From positions 1-22,777 of IMG/VR virus record IMGVR_UViG_3300043570_001584: a stretch of DNA of 22,777 bases. One strand, 5' to 3'. This DNA comes from a virus. Below the pieces are notes generated by a model. It did no database searches and was not told the DNA's origin. It was given only the letters and a program-made list of their open reading frames with translations. Shown here one piece after another: positions 6,112-11,576 of the stretch; position 1 is the first letter of the stretch, and the number at the start of each line of letters is the position of its first letter. The translations under genes were made by a program, and so were the position numbers.

Positions 6112-6494
6112 TCTTCGTCTTCTGGCTCTGCCTTACGAGGTGGGACGTTGCCACCTACTTTGCGTGCCCACGCATCTCCCTTATCCGTTCTAAAGGTTGA
6201 GTGTTGTGGCGCTTTAATGCCAGTGTCAGATGCAAGTTTAGTTGCCTTCTCGTACATAGAGGTTGCAACACCTAGACCTTGCACACGGCCGATCACGTTG
6301 ATGTTGTCAATTTGACCACTTCGCTTGTTCCAGTCCAAATGACCTAAGTAAGAACCCGATGAGTCACGAGCCTCCATAGTATGAATCTTAGGGTGATGCT
6401 TAGGGGCACCAGGATGGATGTACTGGAATTGAACTCCAGATAAGTTTCTTGGCTCTTGTGGATCGTGCCACTCGTCTCTAGGTGTCTGCTTCAT
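6108..6494 (-). CDS. GNAT-family acetyltransferase with LSGVQF segment
   Basis: This 128-residue protein has the acetyl-CoA pyrophosphate loop at 70-77 as R-V-Q-G-L-G-V-A (R-x-x-G-x-G/A). The loop follows a beta strand (I-D-N-I-N-V) and precedes a helix (S-M-Y-E-K-A-T-K-L-A). The fold is short but complete in its central part. L-S-G-V-Q-F lies at residues 18-23, before the domain, in a short leader rich in Pro. The C-terminus is acidic. The substrate is unknown. It starts on the last base of the upstream stop region and overlaps the downstream hydrolase by 4 bp. Confidence 0.72.
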   Translation of the reverse strand: MKQTPRDEWHDPQEPRNLSGVQFQYIHPGAPKHHPKIHTMEARDSSGSYLGHLDWNKRSGQIDNINVIGRVQGLGVATSMYEKATKLASDTGIKAPQHSTFRTDKGDAWARKVGGNVPPRKAEPEDEE

Positions 6495-6958
6495 TAAAGC
6501 ACCCTTGAATCTACATCACGCTTTTTTGTATATGGCTTCATTGACTGACGTGTTTCAAACTTCTCAGTTGGTTCTACTACTGGGAACTTGGCGTTGTCGT
6601 TAAATTGGCGTTGTGTGTAGTCGACGGTGTACATGCCTGAAGTCGTAGGGATCTGGTGAACAAAGTGATTAGTGAAGCGATCTGGATGCGTAGTGCCTCG
6701 ACGATACTCGACAACGTGTGAGCCATGAGGTAGATGGTCGTGGGCTATACGGCACGCCTTGTCGCACTCACCTGCAGCACTTTCTTTGTTCTCTCCTCTA
6801 TAGCGCAAGTCGTTGCCACTGCCATCTGCGTACATACCACCTATGTGAGGATGGTCATCACGCAATAAGCCATGTGCAATTCCATGAATTTCTTTAGGTG
6901 TGTGAATGAGAGGTATCTGTTCCCACTGACCTTTAGACAAGTTATTCTCTGCAGCCAT
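6494..6958 (-). CDS. C-H-D cysteine hydrolase-like protein with N-terminal LSKGQW tag
   Basis: This is a 154-residue protein. The tag L-S-K-G-Q-W is at residues 7-12. C65 in G-E-C-D-K-A-C, H98 in N-H-F-V-H-Q and D113 in Y-T-V-D-Y-T-Q-R-Q-F mirror the triad and local pattern of the product of 5758-6111, so a papain-like cysteine hydrolase is suspected. A second Cys (C69) and several His residues (72, 74, 78, 81) lie near the active site. The last 20 residues are basic. Its start shares a base with the stop of the preceding gene. The substrate is unknown. Confidence 0.62.
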   Translation of the reverse strand: MAAENNLSKGQWEQIPLIHTPKEIHGIAHGLLRDDHPHIGGMYADGSGNDLRYRGENKESAAGECDKACRIAHDHLPHGSHVVEYRRGTTHPDRFTNHFVHQIPTTSGMYTVDYTQRQFNDNAKFPVVEPTEKFETRQSMKPYTKKRDVDSRVL

Positions 6959-7221
6959 TACTTGCCCTTCTTAGGAGTGAAATGCTCATGCTCGTGCCCG
7001 ACCTCAAATTTTCCATCTTCATGCATACGCATGTGCATCTTGTGGTGCTGCTCATAATCATAAGTAGAAACGCCATCACCGCCGAATGATTTTCCTGCTT
7101 TGTTGCCTCGTTGTACGTGCCACTTGAGTACGTGCCATCCGATTGCGTGACCCTCTTGATCAGGTACCCATCGCTTCTTAGGAGCATCACCAAACTGTGC
7201 ATTGTTAAGATTCTCTGGCAT
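6958..7221 (-). CDS. His-rich protein with N-terminal LNNAQFG tag
   Basis: This 87-residue protein reads M-P-E-N-L-N-N-A-Q-F-G at its start, placing the tag variant L-N-x-x-Q-F at residues 5-10. The middle and end contain many His residues in pairs (H-H-K-M-H-M-R-M-H, then G-H-E-H-E-H-F), which could bind metal, and the C-terminus is K-K-G-K. No enzyme family is recognised. It lies between the 33-residue Cys-rich gene and the tagged hydrolase. Confidence 0.65.
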   Translation of the reverse strand: MPENLNNAQFGDAPKKRWVPDQEGHAIGWHVLKWHVQRGNKAGKSFGGDGVSTYDYEQHHKMHMRMHEDGKFEVGHEHEHFTPKKGK

Positions 7222-7223
7222 GA

Positions 7224-7325
7224 CTACCCCTCTTCACAGATGCACTTGCAGGTGTCAATGATACAGCAGCCGTACGCGATTTCATGGTCACATAGACGAC
7301 AATACTGTTTCGGTTTCTCAATCAT
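7224..7325 (-). CDS. 33-residue Cys-rich zinc-binding miniprotein
   Basis: ATG at 7325 overlaps the upstream TGA by 4 bp (ATGA), and the stop is 2 bp before the next ATG. The product has seven Cys and one His in 33 residues: Y-C-R-L-C-D-H, G-C-C, then C-K-C-I-C. The C-x2-C followed by further Cys residues suggests a zinc ribbon or knuckle. Small size is the main uncertainty; gene packing and cysteine pattern are the evidence. Confidence 0.6.
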   Translation of the reverse strand: MIEKPKQYCRLCDHEIAYGCCIIDTCKCICEEG

Positions 7326-7771
7326 GCCTTCATATCCCTGGGCTTCTTGTATGTGCGAGTTCTTGCACTAGGGTAGGTACGAGTTGGTGAGAACTCGCCA
7401 TCATTGCTTAGGCCGTTCCATGCACCCGTCTTTGGATCTGCTAGAGGTCCAGTCATACCAGTGACCTTCACAGGCTTTCCAATTGTTGCAGATACTTCTT
7501 TCTCTGCCTTAGTTGGATCAATAAAGTCAGCATCTTTGATAACACGTTCACGACTAAGAGTATGAGGATCTGTCTCTACAGAACTCATCGGTATCTCACC
7601 ATGGATGACGTGACCGAATGGTCCAGCAAATCTTCTTGCTACCTTTATATCTGCAGACCAGTGCATACCTAGCCATCTACCTTTTTGGGGTTTACGAGTT
7701 ATACCGCGATGTACTGGGAAAGATAGTTCTGGCTGTTGCCATTGACGTCCTAGATGATCTTGGGCGCTCAT
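7322..7771 (-). CDS. R-S-E type ADP-ribosyltransferase-like protein with LGRQW tag
   Basis: In this 149-residue protein the tag variant L-G-R-Q-W is at residues 7-11. R22 (P-V-H-R-G), S39 (M-H-W-S-A-D) and the pair E90-K-E92 are ordered as in arginine-type mono-ADP-ribosyltransferases (R, S-T/S, E-x-E). A helix with A-R-R-F-A follows the Ser strand, also typical. The C-terminal 40 residues are basic and probably disordered. T4-like phages inject such enzymes to modify host RNA polymerase, so a host-takeover role is plausible but unproven. It overlaps both neighbours by 4 bp. Confidence 0.62.
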   Translation of the reverse strand: MSAQDHLGRQWQQPELSFPVHRGITRKPQKGRWLGMHWSADIKVARRFAGPFGHVIHGEIPMSSVETDPHTLSRERVIKDADFIDPTKAEKEVSATIGKPVKVTGMTGPLADPKTGAWNGLSNDGEFSPTRTYPSARTRTYKKPRDMKA

Positions 7772-7893
7772 GCTTTTGTACTACTTGCTGTATTGGATGC
7801 ATCTGATGGTGGGACCATCTGCATCGCTACATTAACGTATCTATCGCTAGGCATTATCTTGGCGCCAAATTGTTCTTGGGATAAGTTACTCAT
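7768..7893 (-). CDS. 41-residue miniprotein that is mostly tag: LSQEQFG
   Basis: ATG at 7893 to TGA at 7770-7768 gives a protein beginning M-S-N-L-S-Q-E-Q-F-G, with the full L-S-x-x-Q-F-G motif at residues 4-10. After that comes only a short Met/Val-rich stretch and a Ser/Thr/Ala-rich tail. It has no room for an enzyme domain. Both ends overlap neighbours by 4 bp, which is strong evidence that it is translated. A protein made of little more than the tag argues that the tag has its own function, or that this is a remnant of a lost effector. Confidence 0.62.
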   Translation of the reverse strand: MSNLSQEQFGAKIMPSDRYVNVAMQMVPPSDASNTASSTKA

Positions 7894-8435
7894 TGACTCT
7901 CCAGATCAAGCATGCCCATCATCTGACGAGGACTAAGGAGAGATCCTCCTGTTGGGGCCTTGCCACCAAGTTTCTTTGCCGCAGCCTTCTGGAACTTATC
8001 ACCTTGTGCTGTTCTGGTACTTGAGAGTTTAGGTGTTGGAACTCCTGGTGTACTTTCTGAATGCTCTTTGGCCGCATTGAGTAACTCTGTTGCGTGGCCT
8101 TCACGACGATGCTTGGAGTGCGTGTTAATTGCATCTAATTCGCCTTCGTGTCCTATAGCAAGTTGAGATAGATGCTTTCCTTCACTCTCACCAGATAAGA
8201 CGTACAAGTGAGCGGTGTGACGATTAAAGTTAGGGACGTAGGTGACTGTGTGGCCTGGTGATGATTCCCATGACTCTCGTACGGGTTTATCGGGATGACG
8301 CTCTACCTGGTGTTTTTCATGGTTCTCATTGCTAAAAAAAGCAGCAGGACAGTGATTGCAACCTAGAGCGGGATAGTAAGACATATTGCCTTCTTCTCTA
8401 GGAACATCTCCACCGTGTTCGTCTTGGGCGCTCAT
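7890..8435 (-). CDS. Zinc finger plus GNAT acetyltransferase
   Basis: This is a 181-residue protein. An N-terminal C2H2-like finger has C26-x2-C29-x9-H39-x2-H42 with a further H47. The GNAT part spans about 60-160, with the acetyl-CoA loop R110-R-E-G-H-A115 followed by a helix (T-E-L-L-N-A-A-K-E-H). There is no tag at the N-terminus, which starts M-S-A-Q-D as in the ART gene at 7322, but the C-terminus has L-S-P-R-Q-M at 167-172, a possible relocated tag. The finger may direct the enzyme to nucleic acid or protein targets. Confidence 0.68.
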   Translation of the reverse strand: MSAQDEHGGDVPREEGNMSYYPALGCNHCPAAFFSNENHEKHQVERHPDKPVRESWESSPGHTVTYVPNFNRHTAHLYVLSGESEGKHLSQLAIGHEGELDAINTHSKHRREGHATELLNAAKEHSESTPGVPTPKLSSTRTAQGDKFQKAAAKKLGGKAPTGGSLLSPRQMMGMLDLESQ

Positions 8436-8764
8436 CCGTGCTCCACAGGAATTAACATATTAGGATCAATGTCATGAGCGGCTGCGATGCGATGATGACC
8501 ATCTCCGACTGTCTGACCAAATTTCTCATTGTGAGTTACATATACAGGTGATGAGACGCCTTGGGCCTTTATTGAGTCATAGAGCCCAGTGACACGAGAC
8601 TCACCTAACTTCTGGTCCATGATGGTCTTATCAACTTCATGAGCAGGAGTTCTTCCTGCATCCCATACCTTTGCACCTTCTACATCTAGCAAGGTGGAAC
8701 CTCGTAACTCTTTAGCAGTCTTGTACATGTCTAACTGCTTCCATTGACGACCTAGCATGCTCAT
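8432..8764 (-). CDS. ParB-like domain protein with LGRQW tag
   Basis: This is a 110-residue protein. L-G-R-Q-W is at residues 4-8. The ParB/sulfiredoxin-like core has L-Y-D-S-I-K-A-Q-G-V-S-S-P-V-Y-V (61-76) and the nucleotide-contacting G-D-G-H-H-R at 87-92. Members bind CTP or ATP, and some act as nucleases or kinases. There is no helix-turn-helix for a classical ParB, so a role in partitioning is unlikely. It overlaps both neighbours by 4 bp. Confidence 0.75.
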   Translation of the reverse strand: MSMLGRQWKQLDMYKTAKELRGSTLLDVEGAKVWDAGRTPAHEVDKTIMDQKLGESRVTGLYDSIKAQGVSSPVYVTHNEKFGQTVGDGHHRIAAAHDIDPNMLIPVEHG

Positions 8765-9258
8765 TGGTAACCTCTCTCTAACTTAGCGTCAGGAAGAGAT
8801 TTGAAATACTTGATGGGGAAGATGTGATCTTTGAATTGCTCTGCAGATAATGCAACACGGTGGTGACCACCTAGTACGCTGCCCATGCCCCAACTGCCAC
8901 TCTGTAATGAGATGTGACCAGGCATGCCAGATTGTTTTGCTACTGATGCTAGAGTTGTATCTGGGCCAATTCCTTGGCGAGCAAGACTGGGACCGTTAAG
9001 ACTTCTCCAGTGACCTTCACGAGTTCGTGCAAAGGCATCCTTGCCATAACGCTGCTTACCAGTGTACTTTGATTCTTTTAACTTACGATCCCATAGTTCG
9101 CTATTAGTTTCTGTTCGAGTTTCTGTCTCAGTTGTTATGGGTTTCTTATCACCCTCAAGAGGGGGAAAGTGCTCTTTGATCTCTGGTCCAGTCATGAACA
9201 TAGGTTGATAGCCTGACTTGATGGCTTTACCTAAATCTTTTGGTGGACGCTTCATCAT
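8761..9258 (-). CDS. ParB-like domain protein, first gene of its operon
   Basis: In this 165-residue protein, residues 127-136 (S-V-L-G-G-H-H-R-V-A) carry the ParB-type G-x-H-R motif, preceded by G-H-I-S-L-Q and followed by a strand (I-F-P-I-K-Y-F). The N-terminal half is polar and Thr/Glu/Lys-rich. Residues 138-143 read L-S-A-E-Q-F, matching the tag but inside the domain, so this may be chance. It has no Shine-Dalgarno sequence; AACAAT at 9265-9270 lies 6 nt before the ATG on the minus strand, suggesting a leaderless start. It heads the run down to 5758. Confidence 0.7.
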   Translation of the reverse strand: MMKRPPKDLGKAIKSGYQPMFMTGPEIKEHFPPLEGDKKPITTETETRTETNSELWDRKLKESKYTGKQRYGKDAFARTREGHWRSLNGPSLARQGIGPDTTLASVAKQSGMPGHISLQSGSWGMGSVLGGHHRVALSAEQFKDHIFPIKYFKSLPDAKLERGYQ

Positions 9259-9337
9259 GAGCCTATTGTTGCATCTTGGCTACTGCCTTGAGTTGTTACT
9301 GTGAAAAAATTTTAAACGGGGGTAGTATGCTTACTCT
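9259..9337. promoter_or_regulatory. Divergent promoter region with 13-bp motif shared with 12045
   Basis: This lies between the minus-strand gene starting at 9258 and the plus-strand gene at 9338. On the minus strand, AACAAT (9265-9270) stands 6 nt before the ATG. The 13-mer at 9276-9288 (TTGGCTACTGCCT on the plus strand) is repeated exactly at 12045-12057 before the other minus-strand operon. On the plus strand, TAGTAT at 9323-9328 stands 9 nt before the ATG at 9338. Confidence 0.5.
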
Positions 9338-9592
9338 ATGAATGGGCAATTTACAATCTTAGCCAATAAGAGAAGTGGTGGAGTATGGCATTGGGCAATC
9401 CGCACAGATTGTTGGCACGAGTACCCTGACAAACCAGAATTACAGCAGCCTCACATATACTGTAGAGGAAAGGCAAGAACATCGGATGAGGCGCTAAGTA
9501 AGGCTCTCTTATGGATGTATGATTATAAAAGTATAAAAAAGATTAAGAACACCGTGGACCACGTAGCGTGGGTCATTGACGAGGGGCATTAG
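9338..9592 (+). CDS. Plus-strand protein of unknown function
   Basis: The product has 84 residues, with several Trp (17, 19, 26) and Cys at 25 and 42, but no recognised motif. The pattern of strands followed by a helix (T-S-D-E-A-L-S-K-A-L-L-W-M-Y) and a final strand (V-D-H-V-A-W-V-I-D) suggests a small alpha/beta fold. No Shine-Dalgarno sequence is seen; TAGTAT lies 9 nt upstream, consistent with a leaderless or near-leaderless transcript. It is the only plus-strand gene between the two effector operons, so it may be expressed at a different time. Confidence 0.68.
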   Translation: MNGQFTILANKRSGGVWHWAIRTDCWHEYPDKPELQQPHIYCRGKARTSDEALSKALLWMYDYKSIKKIKNTVDHVAWVIDEGH

Positions 9593-9660
9593 AGGGCATC
9601 TGATGCCCATAAAATAAGGATTACAACGATCGTCGCAATAATGACAAATGCAAGTCCCAC
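9589..9660 (-). CDS. 23-residue membrane peptide
   Basis: A GTG at 9660 follows AAGGAG by 5 nt. The product is almost wholly hydrophobic (M-G-L-A-F-V-I-I-A-T-I-V-V-I-L-I-L-W) with a short polar end, a single membrane span. It converges on the plus-strand gene, overlapping its stop by 4 bp. An ATG 5 nt upstream in another frame gives a 14-residue polar peptide instead, so start choice is uncertain. Possibly a holin-like or membrane-regulating peptide. Confidence 0.45.
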   Translation of the reverse strand: MGLAFVIIATIVVILILWASDAL

Positions 9661-9751
9661 GTCATCTCCTTACAAAGAAAAGTGAGCCGTTTACGTGGTC
9701 AATGCTCAGGACCCTCACCTCGGTAGCGATCCGTAGGCAAGAGAAACTATA
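9661..9751 (-). promoter_or_regulatory. Leader region with element resembling 2838-2870
   Basis: It holds the ribosome binding site for the 23-residue peptide and an element at 9682-9717 (GAGCCGTTT, CGTG, TGCTCAGGA, CC) that resembles 2838-2870 before another minus-strand gene. On the minus strand a TTGACC lies in the element and could be a -35 box. No gene is seen here. Confidence 0.35.
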
Positions 9752-10123
9752 TCACTTGTCTGGAAAAATTTTCTTGTACCGCTCTACTACCTTGTCAGGT
9801 ATCTGACGCTTTATTTCAAAACCTTCTGGATGACCATAAACCTCGGAGCCGTGGTATTCCAAGGAATCGTCATTCTCATCGCCCCTTACTTCGTAAACAT
9901 TTTTTCCATATTGGGAAGCATCATGGAGGCTACTACTAGCAAAGGCAAGGTCTTCACCATAACGTGAGCGAGGGGTATCAAAGACGTGCTTGCCTGACTC
10001 TTCGTCTATCTCGTCGTTCTCTGAGGCATCTCCAGGGTAGATGTGCTGACCCTTGGGGATATCCACATTAGTACCATGGAATAGACGGAACTGATTCTTT
10101 GATAGATGATCTGATGCGCTCAT
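9752..10123 (-). CDS. Arr-like ADP-ribosyltransferase with N-terminal LSKNQF tag
   Basis: In this 123-residue protein the tag L-S-K-N-Q-F (7-12) runs directly into R-L-F-H-G-T (H16). H16 begins the NAD-binding core of H-Y-E-type ADP-ribosyltransferases such as rifampin transferase Arr. Next come I-Y-P-G (28-31), then L-A-F-A-S-S-S-L-H-D-A-S-Q-Y-G (59-73) and N-V-Y-E-V (75-79), in the same order as Arr ('YFT..L..A...A..G...VY.V'). The length is close to Arr (~140). Small-molecule or protein targets are both possible. It starts on the last base of the preceding stop. Confidence 0.72.
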   Translation of the reverse strand: MSASDHLSKNQFRLFHGTNVDIPKGQHIYPGDASENDEIDEESGKHVFDTPRSRYGEDLAFASSSLHDASQYGKNVYEVRGDENDDSLEYHGSEVYGHPEGFEIKRQIPDKVVERYKKIFPDK

Positions 10124-10158
10124 TATTTCCTACTCTCGTCATGTCCTAAAGAGAAATG
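10121..10158 (-). repeat. 38-bp direct repeat, copy 1
   Basis: Identical to 10723-10760. It covers the last codons of the ADP-ribosyltransferase gene, its stop and the following ATG. It marks a tandem duplication of about 602 bp. Confidence 0.9.
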
Positions 10159-10725
10159 GTTTTGACGTGGAAGGTTATGTCCTGGGAAGCCCACCTCTTG
10201 CTTGATAGGCATTTCTCCTTCAAAGTGGTAGTAACCAGAATCACCTCGTAGATTAAGTTGACTATGATCTATTTCGTAGATGTGGCCACCAACACCAGCA
10301 TGACTAGCGGCATCATGTAGGTCTTCAGTAGCAAAGGCTGCCTCTGGACCAGCACCGCCCCATTCTTCACCACGCTGCTTGGTGGGTTTAATGACGCCAT
10401 CTTTAATTGTCTTAGGAGTTCCATGGAATAGTCGAACCTTCTCCATTGGCTTTTTCTCTTGTGGGTAAGTAGGTGGCTTCATCTTCTCACGCTTACGAAC
10501 CGTTGGGTCTATCTTCTCTTCCCAAGCACGGACGTCATTCATGTGCCCATGGTGAAAAGTTCTTGGACCACCACGATGATCCACGGACCAAGAGGAAGTA
10601 CCTCCTGCGCTCTGGTGTATCTGCTTTAAACCTGCAGTAAATTTTTCATAATCTGTAATATCGGCATTTGCAGGACAACTAGCATCAGTGCACTCTGGCT
10701 TAGGGTCTCTCTTTGGTTTTGCCAT
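10123..10725 (-). CDS. ADP-ribosyltransferase-like protein with extra N-terminal region
   Basis: In this 200-residue protein, residues 1-95 are polar with C12 and C17 and no tag. The ADP-ribosyltransferase part begins at V-R-L-F-H-G-T (H101), continues with A-A-F-A-T-E-D-L-H-D-A-A-S-H-A-G (129-144) and H-I-Y-E-I-D (148-153), and ends F-S-L-G-H-D-E-S-R-K. That ending is identical in the next paralogue (10725-11132) and the DNA over the last 38 bp is identical too, so one arose by recent tandem duplication or conversion. Its stop shares a base with the next ATG (TAATG). Confidence 0.7.
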   Translation of the reverse strand: MAKPKRDPKPECTDASCPANADITDYEKFTAGLKQIHQSAGGTSSWSVDHRGGPRTFHHGHMNDVRAWEEKIDPTVRKREKMKPPTYPQEKKPMEKVRLFHGTPKTIKDGVIKPTKQRGEEWGGAGPEAAFATEDLHDAASHAGVGGHIYEIDHSQLNLRGDSGYYHFEGEMPIKQEVGFPGHNLPRQNHFSLGHDESRK

Positions 10726-10760
10726 TATTTCCTACTCTCGTCATGTCCTAAAGAGAAATG
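10723..10760 (-). repeat. 38-bp direct repeat, copy 2
   Basis: Identical to 10121-10158, at the same place in the upstream paralogue. Confidence 0.9.
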
Positions 10761-11132
10761 CTTAAGTCTAGCAAGGTTTAACCCTGGACGACCGACTTCC
10801 TGCTTGATAGTCAGCGGGCCACCCTCGTTGAAGGCGTTATCGTGTGAGTACTTACTAAAACCTGTATCGAGGTCATCGGGCTTCTCGTGCACCTCGTAGA
10901 TGTGGCCTGAGTCTCCTGCAAACTTTGCTGCCTGGTGTATGTCCGATGTGGCCCAGGTACCCTTGATCCCACCCTCTTCGAAGCCGAGGCGGTCTGCACT
11001 CACATAGTGAGGGTCGATCTTATCTCCCGTGATCTTCTTGGGACTGCCGTGAAAGAGGCGAACCTTGCTATCAGGCTTCTTGATCTGAGGTACTACCTCA
11101 CCTTCGAGACCTCTACTCACCTCCTGAGCCAC
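10725..11132 (-). CDS. ADP-ribosyltransferase-like protein, start or frameshift uncertain
   Basis: The domain has V-R-L-F-H-G-S, W-A-T-S-D-I-H-Q-A-A-K-F-A-G and H-I-Y-E-V, the Arr-like order, and ends like its neighbour (F-S-L-G-H-D-E-S-R-K). The start is unclear. GTG at 11132, with GGAG 6 nt upstream, gives 135 residues. A GTG at 11189 has no ribosome binding site and adds an Ala/Val/Gln leader read from DNA that codes Gly/Ser in another frame. The tag-plus-linker gene at 11113-11358 ends in this region one frame away, so a +1 shift would fuse tag, linker and enzyme. Confidence 0.62.
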   Translation of the reverse strand: MAQEVSRGLEGEVVPQIKKPDSKVRLFHGSPKKITGDKIDPHYVSADRLGFEEGGIKGTWATSDIHQAAKFAGDSGHIYEVHEKPDDLDTGFSKYSHDNAFNEGGPLTIKQEVGRPGLNLARLKHFSLGHDESRK

Positions 11133-11358
11133 CGCTATCTCCGCCTGAACTGCCACTGTCTCCGCCTGAACTGCCGCTGCCCTGATCACCAGAGCCTGTA
11201 ACTGTCAAGCCATTGCCGTAACCGTAGCCATAGCCGCTCCCATAGAAGCCTGAATAGAGGCCGTAGTAGCCTCCGCTAACTAGGTAGCCTCGATCTCGGC
11301 GCAAGCGCTCCGCTTCGCGGATTGCCCTATCGAACTGCTTACGGCTCAAATTGCTCAT
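11113..11358 (-). CDS. LSRKQF-tagged protein with Gly/Tyr and Gly/Ser low-complexity tail
   Basis: The 81 residues are: tag L-S-R-K-Q-F at 4-9, a charged helix (A-I-R-E-A-E-R-L-R-R-D-R), a Gly/Tyr-rich part (G-F-Y-G-S-G-Y-G-Y-G-Y-G), and a Gly/Ser/Asp linker to the stop. There is no folded enzyme domain. The Gly/Ser linker ends at TAG (11115-11113) directly after AGGAGGTGA, a full match to the 16S anti-Shine-Dalgarno sequence, and the ADP-ribosyltransferase continues in the +1 frame. So this may be the front half of a fusion, made by programmed frameshift or broken by an indel, or a separate small protein. Confidence 0.6.
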   Translation of the reverse strand: MSNLSRKQFDRAIREAERLRRDRGYLVSGGYYGLYSGFYGSGYGYGYGNGLTVTGSGDQGSGSSGGDSGSSGGDSGGSGGE

Positions 11359-11576
11359 TTGACACCTCCATGGTGTTGTTCAGCCATCCACTTAGCGTCT
11401 TGGATAGTGTTAACCGCCTCATCTGGATGTGACTCTCCAGGCATAGTTAGTACCCACCCACCAAAAGCACTTCTGTCTATCTGCATACCGCAGCAAGACT
11501 TATAACTACCAGGAAAATCTCTTTTTACGCCAAATTTGTGCTCTGTGCCGTGGCTAAACTCATCATTCTTGCTCAT
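11355..11576 (-). CDS. 73-residue protein of unknown function
   Basis: The protein contains K-S-C-C-G-M-Q-I-D and G-G-W-V-L-T-M-P-G-E, and ends in H-H-G-G-V-K. It may be a small alpha/beta protein: a predicted strand (W-V-L-T-M) is followed by a helix (D-E-A-V-N-T-I-Q-D-A-K-W-M-A-E-Q). No family or tag is recognised. It overlaps both neighbours by 4 bp, inside the operon that starts at 12025. Confidence 0.65.
   Translation of the reverse strand: MSKNDEFSHGTEHKFGVKRDFPGSYKSCCGMQIDRSAFGGWVLTMPGESHPDEAVNTIQDAKWMAEQHHGGVK

Noticed and set aside
8761-9258. LSAEQF at residues 138-143 as a tag
   Set aside because: It lies inside the ParB-like fold right after the G-H-H-R motif, so it is more likely a chance match.
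9594-9608. GGGCATC/GATGCCC palindrome as a terminator
   Set aside because: With only one central base it cannot fold as a full hairpin, no T-tract follows on either strand, and it overlaps the small membrane peptide gene.
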